Translations under genes and position numbers: made by a program
Shown here: in pieces, positions 23,528 through 31,553 of the stretch
How the letters are laid out: the number at the start of each line of letters is the position of its first letter
How positions within the stretch are numbered: position 1 is the stretch's first letter
Notes under the pieces: model-generated
Database searches by the model: none
What the model saw: only the letters and a program-made list of their open reading frames with translations
Told to the model about the DNA's origin: nothing
Source: Beijerinckiaceae bacterium
Lineage (GTDB): Bacteria > Pseudomonadota > Alphaproteobacteria > Rhizobiales > Beijerinckiaceae
Direction of reading: 5' to 3'
NCBI GenBank assembly: GCA_947456505.1
Contig: CANGTC010000022.1
Location: forward strand, 1-33,296
DNA: 33,296 bases

Positions 23528-25180
23528 TCACTCGCGCAGCAATCGCTCCAGAGCCTCCAGGCGGTCGGCGTCCTTCGCGGGCTTGTCCCAGCGGATTCGT
23601 GAAATGCGCGGAAAGCGCATGGCGACGCCGGACTTGTGCCTGGTCGAACGATTGAGCCCATCGAAGGCGATTTCCAGAACAAGGCCATGGCTCACTTCGC
23701 GCACGGGGCCGAAGCGGTTGACGGTGTTGTTGCGCACCCATTTGTCGAGCTGGCCCAACTCCTCATCGGTGAAGCCGAAATAGGCCTTGCCCACAGGCGC
23801 GAGTTCATCGCCGTTGGCCCCTTCGCGCCAGACGCCGAAGGTGAAATCCGAATAGAAGGACGAACGCTTTCCATGGCCGCGCTGGGCGTACATCAGGACA
23901 GCATCCACATTGAAAGGATCGCGCTTCCACTTCCACCAGGGCCCCTTGGGACGACCGGGCAGATAGATCGATTGGCGGCGCTTCAGCATCACCCCTTCGA
24001 TGGCGTCCGCATCGGCGCCCGCACCCGCGTTTGAAGGATCGCGCCGCGCTTCAGCCAGCGCCTCCCAGGTGTCGAAGGGCACAAGAGGCGAGAGATCCAG
24101 AGGCGCCGAAGCGCAACGCGCCAACAGCGCCTCCAGCCGCGCGCGCCGCTCCACGAAAGGCAGCGGGCGCAGATCCTCGCCATTCTCGCTCAGCAAATCA
24201 TAGGCGCGGATATGCAGGGGATATTCGGCGATCAGCTTGGCGGTGACGCTCTTGCGGTTGAGCCTCTGCTGCAAGACGCCGAAGGATTGCACCAGCCCCT
24301 CTCGCACCACCAGCAATTCCCCGTCTATGGCGACATCGCCGAGCCCTGCGGCGCCCAGCGCCTCCAGCAGATCGGGGAAGCTGTGGGACATATCTTCGCC
24401 CGTGCGCGAATAGAGCCGCTGCACGCTGGCGCCTTTTGCGTCCAAGCCGGTGACAGCCTGCACGCGGATGCCATCCCATTTCCACTCCGCCGAAAATTCA
24501 GCGGGGTCCAGCGTGGCGAAATCAGCTTCGTCCAGCGCATGCGCCAGCATGGGCGTGCGGAACGGTGCGGGGTCGTCGGTGATGGGACGCAGCTCGCGGC
24601 CCTCCACCCAGGCGAAGAGATCGAGATAGGGCGGCTTCAATCCATGCCAGACCTCTTCGACGTCATTGGGGTCCAGCCAGCCCATGGAGGCCACCGCCGT
24701 CTTGGCGAGGCGCGCGGAGACGCCGATGCGCAAGCCGCCGGTGATGAGCTTCAACAGAGCCCAGCGGCCGGTCTCGTCCAACGCATCGAGCCAGAGGGCG
24801 AGCTGCTGCGGCAGTGCGCTTTTGCTGGTCTCGTGCAACTGCTCGACGATGCCCGAAAGGGTCGGCGCCAAAGGCTGGTTGGAGCCGGCAGGCCGCTCGG
24901 GCGCTTGCGGCGCAGGCCAGAGCAGCGCCACGGTCTCCGACAGATCGCCCACATAGTCATAGCTCATGGCGAAGAGCACGGGATCGGTGCGCTCGCTGAT
25001 GAGGGTGCGAACGAGCGCAGGCTTCGCATGGGCGAAACTGAGCGCGCCGGTCATGGCCGCCAGCGCATAGCCGCGATCAGGATCCGCCTGGGTGCGGAAA
25101 TAATCCACCAGCAGGCGCAGCTTGTTATTGCGCGAGGGCTCATAGGCCAGCCGTTCCAGCAGTTCGGCGAAGCGGTTCAT
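23528..25180 (-). CDS. ATP-dependent DNA ligase of the Lhr/MPE/Exo cluster
   Basis: A 550-aa ligase with an N-terminal DNA-binding domain (1-210) and a nucleotidyltransferase core. K234 in AEWKWDGIR is the adenylated lysine (motif I); DGELLVV is motif III, IEGVMLKRR motif IV and WWKWKRD motif V; an OB-fold domain follows. Ligases of this type sit in a conserved bacterial gene set with an Lhr-Core helicase, a metallophosphoesterase and an MBL-fold exonuclease, thought to act in nucleic-acid repair. Here it overlaps the exonuclease gene by ATGA. No Ku or LigD-type partner domains are fused. Confidence 0.92.
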   Translation of the reverse strand: MNRFAELLERLAYEPSRNNKLRLLVDYFRTQADPDRGYALAAMTGALSFAHAKPALVRTLISERTDPVLFAMSYDYVGDLSETVALLWPAPQAPERPAGSNQPLAPTLSGIVEQLHETSKSALPQQLALWLDALDETGRWALLKLITGGLRIGVSARLAKTAVASMGWLDPNDVEEVWHGLKPPYLDLFAWVEGRELRPITDDPAPFRTPMLAHALDEADFATLDPAEFSAEWKWDGIRVQAVTGLDAKGASVQRLYSRTGEDMSHSFPDLLEALGAAGLGDVAIDGELLVVREGLVQSFGVLQQRLNRKSVTAKLIAEYPLHIRAYDLLSENGEDLRPLPFVERRARLEALLARCASAPLDLSPLVPFDTWEALAEARRDPSNAGAGADADAIEGVMLKRRQSIYLPGRPKGPWWKWKRDPFNVDAVLMYAQRGHGKRSSFYSDFTFGVWREGANGDELAPVGKAYFGFTDEELGQLDKWVRNNTVNRFGPVREVSHGLVLEIAFDGLNRSTRHKSGVAMRFPRISRIRWDKPAKDADRLEALERLLRE

Positions 25181-26214
25181 GGCTGCGCCTCGCCCGAGCT
25201 CTCGTCATCATCCCCGTAGCCCATGAGATTGAGCGGGCGCGCCTGCAAACCGCGCTGGGCGGCCCAATGCACCAGAGCATCCTCCGCGCCATGCGTCACC
25301 CAGAGTTCGGAGCAGCCTGTCTCCTCCACCGTGGCGCGCAACTCGTCCCAATCCGCGTGGTCGGAGATGACGAGGGGCAATTGCACGCCCCCCTGCCTGG
25401 CTCGGGCCCGAATCCGCATCCAGCCCGAGGCGAAGGCCACCACCGGATCGGGAAACTTGCGGGCCCAGATATCCTGCGTGGCCGACGGCGGACATATCAC
25501 GACCTCCCCCGCAAGCTTCGCACGATCCGCCGTAGCGACCTTGCGCATTTCGCCAAGGGGCACGCCATTGTCCTCGTAAAAACCCGTGATCTTCTCCATG
25601 GCGCCATGGATCCAGATGGGGCGATCCCAACCCGCCGCGCGCAGCAGCGCCATCACGCGCTGCGCCTTGCCCAGGGAATAGGCCCCCACCAGGTGGGCGC
25701 GATCAGGAAACAGGCGGCAGGAAGCGATGAGCTTCTCCACCTCCAACTGCGCCGCAGGGTGGCGAAACACCGGCAAGCCAAAAGTCGCCTCGCTGATGAA
25801 GGCGTCGCAGCGAATGGGTTCAAAGGGCGCGCAGGTGGGATCGCGCGCGCGTTTGTAGTCGCCGGAAACAACGACCCGGTAGCCCTGCGACTCTATCAGG
25901 ATCTGCGCGGAGCCCAGCACATGGCCTGCCGGATGAAAGCTCACCACAACCTCGCCCAGCGTCACCCGCTCGCCATAGGACGTCGCCTGCGTGGCGCCCG
26001 CGAAGTTTTCGCCATAGCGCAGGCCCATGATCCCCAGCGTCTGCGCGGTGGCGAGCACCGCGCCATGGCCTGCGCGCGCATGATCGGAATGGCCATGGGT
26101 GATGAGCGCGCGGTCCACCGCCCGCAAGGGATCGATATGAAAATCGCCTGCGCGGCAATAGAGCCCCGCAGGCGTCAGGGTGAGAACGTCGCTGGCCGCC
26201 ATGGCGGTCAACAT
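25177..26214 (-). CDS. Ligase-associated MBL-fold DNA exonuclease
   Basis: A 345-aa metallo-beta-lactamase-fold protein. HGHSDH (40-45) is the metal-binding motif, followed by HPAGHVLGSAQI and VVSGDYKRARDP, typical of the beta-CASP-like/SNM1-related nucleases in this cluster. WIHGAMEKITGF and ISDHADWDEL, with its late histidine, complete the active site. It is expected to trim DNA ends before sealing by the ligase it is coupled to (four-base overlap). ATG 26214 is used; an ATG four codons later is equally possible. Confidence 0.9.
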   Translation of the reverse strand: MLTAMAASDVLTLTPAGLYCRAGDFHIDPLRAVDRALITHGHSDHARAGHGAVLATAQTLGIMGLRYGENFAGATQATSYGERVTLGEVVVSFHPAGHVLGSAQILIESQGYRVVVSGDYKRARDPTCAPFEPIRCDAFISEATFGLPVFRHPAAQLEVEKLIASCRLFPDRAHLVGAYSLGKAQRVMALLRAAGWDRPIWIHGAMEKITGFYEDNGVPLGEMRKVATADRAKLAGEVVICPPSATQDIWARKFPDPVVAFASGWMRIRARARQGGVQLPLVISDHADWDELRATVEETGCSELWVTHGAEDALVHWAAQRGLQARPLNLMGYGDDDESSGEAQP

Positions 26215-26266
26215 AGGCGCTTTTCACGAATTATTTGAGTCCCGATGGCGCAGGACCCAAGGGCGC

Positions 26267-26731
26267 TCAGGGCGCGCTTGCGCCCGCGCTCGCCCCGGAG
26301 GCGGCGATGACAGAGGCGTGAGGAACGCCACTGGAGCCCGCCAGCCGCTCCTGCGTCTGCCGCAACTCCTCGATGGCGCGCTCGATATCGTCGCGCTGGC
26401 GCTGCAGCATGCTGAGTTGAGCCAGGATCTGCGTCTCATCAAGAGAGAGCTCGAAACTGCGCACTGGCTCCTCGGAGTGATTCGCAATGAGGTCGCGAAT
26501 CTCTGAAAGCGTGAATCCGAGTTGCTTGCCCTTGAGGATCAACTCAAGGCGCGCACGGGCCTCAGCATTGTAAAACCGGGTGACGCCATTGCGAATCGGT
26601 TGCAGGAGCCCACGGTCCTCATAAAAGCGCAGCGCGCGCAGGGTGACGCCGTATTCGCGCGCCATCTCGCCGATGGTGAGCACATCCTCCGGCGCTTCAA
26701 AGTCTTTTGAATTCGATGAATTTTGTCCCAT
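26267..26731 (-). CDS. MerR-family transcriptional regulator
   Basis: A 154-aa protein; AGGGGA precedes ATG 26731. Residues about 17-85 are the winged helix: LTIGEMAREYGVTLRALRFYEDRGLL, GVTRFYN and LGFTLSEIRDLI. A coiled coil (about 95-135) for dimerisation follows, then a short Ala/Ser tail with no cysteines or ligand domain, so the signal, if any, is unknown. It is divergent from the PodJ-like gene across 288 bases and separates it from the exonuclease-ligase pair. Confidence 0.9.
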   Translation of the reverse strand: MGQNSSNSKDFEAPEDVLTIGEMAREYGVTLRALRFYEDRGLLQPIRNGVTRFYNAEARARLELILKGKQLGFTLSEIRDLIANHSEEPVRSFELSLDETQILAQLSMLQRQRDDIERAIEELRQTQERLAGSSGVPHASVIAASGASAGASAP

Positions 26732-26850
26732 CTCAATCCCCCTTGCCGCGTCGGCTCCGGTTGCAGTGGCGGCCTGCCGCGAGGTCGCCGTTCGATGGGG
26801 AAATTACACCTCAGGGCTAAAATGAATGCAACCTAGAATTGTGCTTCTGA

Positions 26851-26872
26851 TTAATTTCAACCTAACTGAATC
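26851..26872. promoter_or_regulatory. CtrA-like box and GANTC site upstream of the PodJ-like gene
   Basis: TTAA-N7-CTAAC (26851-26866) differs at one base from the CtrA consensus TTAA-N7-TTAAC, and GAATC (26868-26872), a CcrM methylation site, follows at once. Both lie in the gap between the MerR and PodJ-like genes. In Caulobacter podJ is under cell-cycle control, which fits, but each motif is short enough to occur by chance. Confidence 0.3.
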
Positions 26873-27019
26873 GTCTCCTGTGTCAAAATCAAACCACCGT
26901 TAACCTGACCTTTACCATGATTACCGAAAGTCTTTTCATTGCCGAAGCCCTGATCAAGCCAGACCCGGTTTGGCGAGCTTTGGGACAGGCCTTGATGGGT
27001 CGTCGAATACGGATACGAC

Positions 27020-30000
27020 ATGAACAGAGCCATTCCTTGGAGCATCAAAGGCGTCGATCCCGACGCGCGAGAGGCTGCGACCTACGCCGCCCTTCGCGAG
27101 GGGCTGACCCTGGGCCAATGGCTGAAGCAGACGATTGAGGCGCACGCAGCTGAAAGAGGCCTCGACGCCTTCAGCCTCACCGATGACGAGCGCGCCGCAG
27201 CCGTCAAGGAAAGGCTGGCGCGCATCGCCGATCACGCCCAAGCCCGCCCCACCAATCAGGAGGCGCCCCAAACGCAAGTCGGCCCTGCGTTCAGGCCGCA
27301 ATCGCCAAACCGCGTGGATGAAATGCTTCGCAACCTTGCGCTGCGGCTGGAGGAAAACGCCAAGCCCGCCGCGCAGACGCATCACGACATGACGGCTCGC
27401 CATGAGAGCGAACGCCGTCCGCTCTCGCCGCTGCGGGCCGACAGCGCCGCCACGCGATTGCAAGACCCGCGAGAATCCGCGCAAAACGTCAGAAAAATGG
27501 AGCTGATCGAAACCCTGCGGGCCGCCCGCGCGCTCCATGCAGCTCGTCCTGCGCTAAAGCCCCTGAACCAGGAAGCTTATGACGAGGCCTCCCGGGAGAT
27601 GGCGCAAGACGCCTATCCCTTCACGCCTCCCGCATCCGTCTCCCCGCCGCGTCGCCGCGAACCAATGCCGCAGGACGCGCCGCCCTTGGTCAACGCCTCC
27701 CTGCGCAGGGAGCTCGACCAGCTCGCCAGCAAGATCGCCGCATCGCAGCCATGGAAAGAAGCCAGCCGCCCTGCCGAGGCTCAACGCCAGGATCACGCTT
27801 GGGCGCCGCCACGGCGCAGCGTCGCGCGCCCGGATTTCAACCGCGCGACGGACGAGGCCTCGTCCGACATGCGCTCAGGCCTGGCCGACGGCATATCCCA
27901 GGTCTCGCTCCTCAGTCTCGAAAGGCATCTGAAAAGCCTGACCAGCAAAGTGGACTCGCTTTGCGAGACCGCTTCAAGCCGCAGCGCCGTCGAGGCCCTG
28001 CAGGCCCGCACGAAGGGGCTTCAGGAGCAGATCGAAGAGATCGCGGCTCGGCCGGACAATGCGGCGAAGATTGAGCGTCAGCTCGATTTGCTGGGATCGC
28101 GCATCGATGCGCTCGCAGCCTCAAAGCCCACGCTCTCGGACGCGAACGAGCTGGCCCAGGGCCTAACCGAAATTCGCGCGATCCTCAGCAAGGCGCCGAA
28201 CCAGAGCCAGCTCGAAGGCCTCGACCGCAAGGTTGAGCAACTGGCGCGCAAACTGGAGAGCGCCCTCACCAATGCTGATCCGGCGCCGAAATTCGACGAT
28301 CTCGCGCGACGCATCGACAATGTGCATCGCAAGCTCGAAACGAATGCGTCGCTGCTGGCTAAAGTGGACACGAGCGCGCTTGAAAAGATGATGCAGGAAC
28401 TGGCGAGCAAACTCGTCCAGCCCGCTCCAAAAATCGAGATCCCGGCGCCGAACTTCGCGCCTGTGGAAAGCGAAATCCGGCGGCTCGCGAACAAGATGGA
28501 CGCTGTGGCCTCGCGCCCGGAAAACCCCGTGCTGGAGGGATTGCGCCGCGATATCGCAAGCCTCTCGGCGCGCGTCGACACTGTCTCGGCCACAGCGCAA
28601 AGCGCCGCCTCGATGGCCAATCAGGCGAGCGCCGAAACCCTCGAAGCCCTGCGCAAGGAAATGGCCGGCTTCTCCGCGCGCCTGGACGCCCTGACCGCCA
28701 GCGCGCCCGAGGTCTCCGTTCTCGACGGGCTGCAATCGCAAATCGCGCTTCTGGTGGATCGGGTCGAGGTCTTGACCCGTCGCGATCCTCCAGGCGTGCA
28801 TGCGCTGGAAAACCAGATCGCCCAGCTCGCGGGCAAGATGGACATCATGTCCGCACCTTCGCGAGACGGGGCGATGATGATCCAGCTACAGGCGGAGATT
28901 GGCCGCCTGGCGCGGCAAATCGATTCTTCGCCCGGCGAAGTGGGCGCGCCCGTCCTCGCGCTGCTGGAGCAGGTGCGGACCTACCTCGCCAGAATGCCCC
29001 AGCAAGGCGCCGCCACAGGCTCCTGCGCGCAGGAAACGGCCGTCGCCACGTCGATGTCGGATCTGTTCCGGCAGATACAGGATTTGCGCAGCGCAACCGC
29101 CGACGCCGCCGACCTCGCCGCGCGCACATCGGCGCACGAGGCTCTTGAGACAAAGGCGCAAGACCTCGCCCATAACCCGGACGCCGATGCGGCGATGAAG
29201 CGCGAGTTGCAGGATCTGCGCGCCCAGCAGGAACGGGCTGACCGGCGCACCACCGAAGTTTTAAGCGCCGTCCATAACACCATGGAGCGCCTTGTCGGCC
29301 GCCTGTCGAGCCTTGAATCCGAGATCTGCGAAATCCATCCCGAACCGGTCGCCCCCGCCAAGGTGGATGGCCGCGCCGAGCGACAGGAATCAAAGCAGGA
29401 GCCGCTCGAGGCCTCGCTTCCCGAGGTCCGCGCAGAGCCCCGCCAGGAGCCTGTGCGCGAGGCGAAGGCCCCGACGCCGCAAATTGAAACGCCCCAGATG
29501 GAAACGCCCGTGGAGGCGCAAGCCACGCAGGCGCGCACCCAGGGCTCAAGCGCAGCGCTTTTGAACCGGGCGAGCTTCATCGCCGCCGCGAGGCGGGCGT
29601 CCAACGCCTCCAGCGACGCGGAGACGACGACTCACGTCTCCCGTCTTGAAACTCTGTTCAACCAGATGAGCGGTCGCGGCGCGGAGCCCGCGCCAGAGGC
29701 CGCCCCACAGCAGCAGCCTGTTCAGGCGCCAGCCGAGCCAGCCAAAGGCCCCTTCGGCGCGCTGCGAAGGGCCATCAGCGCCCGCCGCAAGCCCATGCTC
29801 ATCGCATTGACGGGCCTGATCGTCGTCCTCGCATCGCTCCAGGCGCTGCGCTCGCGTGGCGGCGTGGAGCAGCCCGTGGCCCAGGTTGAAACCGACCGAC
29901 CGCTTGTGTCGCAAGCAGCCCCGCCCGCCAGGCCGGTCGAAACGGCGGCGGCGCTGACTGCGCCTGCCCCCGAACCCGCGCCCACACTTGCACTCCCACC

Positions 30001-30817
30001 TGCGCCCACACCTGCGCCGCCGAGCCCCATCGCCGCCGCGCCGGAGGCGGCCGCGAGCCCCGGCTTCGCCCCCCCGCTTCAAGCGAATGGATTCGACGTC
30101 ACGCCGGTCGGCAGCACTCCAAACCCGACCCAACGGTTGGTGGAAGCCGCCAACAATGGCAACGCGGCCGCCCAGTTCGAGATGGGCGCGCGCCTTGCGG
30201 AAGGACGCGGCGTCACCATCGACAATCCTGCGGCGCTGCAATGGTTCGAGAAGGCCGCCGAGCAAAATCTGGCGCCGGCGCAATTCCGTCTCGCCGCCAT
30301 GCTGGAACGGGGTCTGGGAGCGGAAAAGAACCTGAAACGCGCCGCTGAGGTCTACGCCAAAGCCGCCTCTCAAGGCCATGTGCGCGCGATGCATAATCTG
30401 GGCGTGCTCTATGCGGAAGGCCTGGGTGGCAAGCCCGATTACGCGACGGCCGCCAACTGGTTCCGCAAGGCGGCGGATTTCGGGGTGGGCGACAGCCAAT
30501 ACAATCTGGCGATCCTTTACGCCCGCGGCATGGGCGTCGATAAGAATCTGCCCATGGCCTGGGCGTGGTTCACGGCGGCCGCCGCTCAGGGCGACAAGGA
30601 TTCGGCGCAAAAGCGCGACGACATCACGGTGCGCCTGAGTGGCGTCCAGATGACCGCCGCCAAGGCCATCGCCGACGCCTTCCGCCCGCGCACGCCCGAC
30701 CCCGCCATCAATCAGGTGACGACCCCGGCCGACGGCTGGGAGACCCTGTCAGTGGCGAGCCCGCCCAGGCCCGCCGCGGCGACCACGCCACCCAAGGCGA
30801 AGGTCTCGAAGCTTTAA
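27020..30817 (+). CDS. PodJ-like polar localisation protein with Sel1 repeats
   Basis: A 1265-aa protein. Residues 1-45 (IPWSIKGVDPDAREAATYAALREGLTLG in part) are the conserved N-terminus of this alphaproteobacterial family. Residues about 230-800 are long coiled coil with recurrent 'L..K.D.....' heptads. An Ala/Pro/Glu-rich linker precedes one membrane helix (about 924-942, PMLIALTGLIVVLASL). The C-terminal part is periplasmic: a Pro-rich stretch, then four Sel1 repeats (about 1035-1200, e.g. NAAAQFEMGARLAEG, AMHNLGVLYAEG). The layout equals that of PodJ, which organises the cell pole, but no C-terminal peptidoglycan-binding domain is seen. Operation at the pole is inferred. Confidence 0.8.
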   Translation: MNRAIPWSIKGVDPDAREAATYAALREGLTLGQWLKQTIEAHAAERGLDAFSLTDDERAAAVKERLARIADHAQARPTNQEAPQTQVGPAFRPQSPNRVDEMLRNLALRLEENAKPAAQTHHDMTARHESERRPLSPLRADSAATRLQDPRESAQNVRKMELIETLRAARALHAARPALKPLNQEAYDEASREMAQDAYPFTPPASVSPPRRREPMPQDAPPLVNASLRRELDQLASKIAASQPWKEASRPAEAQRQDHAWAPPRRSVARPDFNRATDEASSDMRSGLADGISQVSLLSLERHLKSLTSKVDSLCETASSRSAVEALQARTKGLQEQIEEIAARPDNAAKIERQLDLLGSRIDALAASKPTLSDANELAQGLTEIRAILSKAPNQSQLEGLDRKVEQLARKLESALTNADPAPKFDDLARRIDNVHRKLETNASLLAKVDTSALEKMMQELASKLVQPAPKIEIPAPNFAPVESEIRRLANKMDAVASRPENPVLEGLRRDIASLSARVDTVSATAQSAASMANQASAETLEALRKEMAGFSARLDALTASAPEVSVLDGLQSQIALLVDRVEVLTRRDPPGVHALENQIAQLAGKMDIMSAPSRDGAMMIQLQAEIGRLARQIDSSPGEVGAPVLALLEQVRTYLARMPQQGAATGSCAQETAVATSMSDLFRQIQDLRSATADAADLAARTSAHEALETKAQDLAHNPDADAAMKRELQDLRAQQERADRRTTEVLSAVHNTMERLVGRLSSLESEICEIHPEPVAPAKVDGRAERQESKQEPLEASLPEVRAEPRQEPVREAKAPTPQIETPQMETPVEAQATQARTQGSSAALLNRASFIAAARRASNASSDAETTTHVSRLETLFNQMSGRGAEPAPEAAPQQQPVQAPAEPAKGPFGALRRAISARRKPMLIALTGLIVVLASLQALRSRGGVEQPVAQVETDRPLVSQAAPPARPVETAAALTAPAPEPAPTLALPPAPTPAPPSPIAAAPEAAASPGFAPPLQANGFDVTPVGSTPNPTQRLVEAANNGNAAAQFEMGARLAEGRGVTIDNPAALQWFEKAAEQNLAPAQFRLAAMLERGLGAEKNLKRAAEVYAKAASQGHVRAMHNLGVLYAEGLGGKPDYATAANWFRKAADFGVGDSQYNLAILYARGMGVDKNLPMAWAWFTAAAAQGDKDSAQKRDDITVRLSGVQMTAAKAIADAFRPRTPDPAINQVTTPADGWETLSVASPPRPAAATTPPKAKVSKL

Positions 30818-30819
30818 GC

Positions 30820-31542
30820 TCAATCGCCGAGGCAGCGCGCCATCGACACTGCGTAAATCCGGCCTCGCCCCATCACATGGGCGACGACCGGCGCCTGCGC
30901 GAAGAGCGGCGCGAAGGCAGCGTCGCGGATGTTCAGACCACCCGTGAAGGCGCCGAAGGCGGGCATGACGCAGCGCATGCCATCGCTGACGAAACAGCGC
31001 CTGCGCAACGTGCCCGCAGGCGCCGACACTCGCGCCACTGGATGCAGATGGCCGGCGATCTCGCCCGGCGAGGCGTCCGCCTGCGGCTGATGGCGCAGGG
31101 TGAGGGCGCCGAGGCGGATCTCGCCAGCGCAGACACCGCCCAGATCCTCCGGCGGTTCGGGGTCATGATTGCCGGAAATCCAGATCCACTCGCGCCCCTG
31201 TTGCAAAGCGCGCAGAACCGCGCGATCCGCATCGCCCATGCGCGCAGGCCCGCCGCCATCGTGGAAGGAATCGCCCAGCGCCACAATCACCTTCGGCGCA
31301 TAGCGCGCGACCACATCCGCAAGGCGGGCCAGCGTCGCCGCAGTGTCATAGGGCGGCAACATGACGCCGCGCCTCGCATAGGCGGAGCCCTTTTCGAAAT
31401 GCAGGTCCGAGACCACCAGAGCGCCATGATCGGCAAGCCAGAGGGCGCCGGAAACATCGGGCAGCGCCGCCTCGCCATGCAGCGTGAAGCCGCCTTGCCT
31501 TGATGGTGCGGCGATCTGTTGGTCATCCATTCCGGCGGTCAT
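30820..31542 (-). CDS. pdeM: Ligase-associated metallophosphoesterase
   Basis: From ATG 31542 (GGGTGA upstream) the protein is 240 aa. Calcineurin-like metal motifs appear in order: SDLHFEKGS, GDSFHDGGG, SGNHDPE and GHLHP. It is the MPE component of the Lhr-Core gene set; purified relatives are manganese-dependent DNA endonucleases or phosphodiesterases. It starts 11 bases after the helicase stop and is surely co-transcribed with it. The PodJ-like gene ends two bases from its stop on the other strand. Confidence 0.9.
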   Translation of the reverse strand: MTAGMDDQQIAAPSRQGGFTLHGEAALPDVSGALWLADHGALVVSDLHFEKGSAYARRGVMLPPYDTAATLARLADVVARYAPKVIVALGDSFHDGGGPARMGDADRAVLRALQQGREWIWISGNHDPEPPEDLGGVCAGEIRLGALTLRHQPQADASPGEIAGHLHPVARVSAPAGTLRRRCFVSDGMRCVMPAFGAFTGGLNIRDAAFAPLFAQAPVVAHVMGRGRIYAVSMARCLGD

Positions 31543-31553
31543 GCGCTCACCCG

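Noticed and set aside
24212-26238. Two long plus-strand frames opposite ligase and exonuclease
   Set aside because: Both lie within genes with clear catalytic motifs on the minus strand and show no domains.
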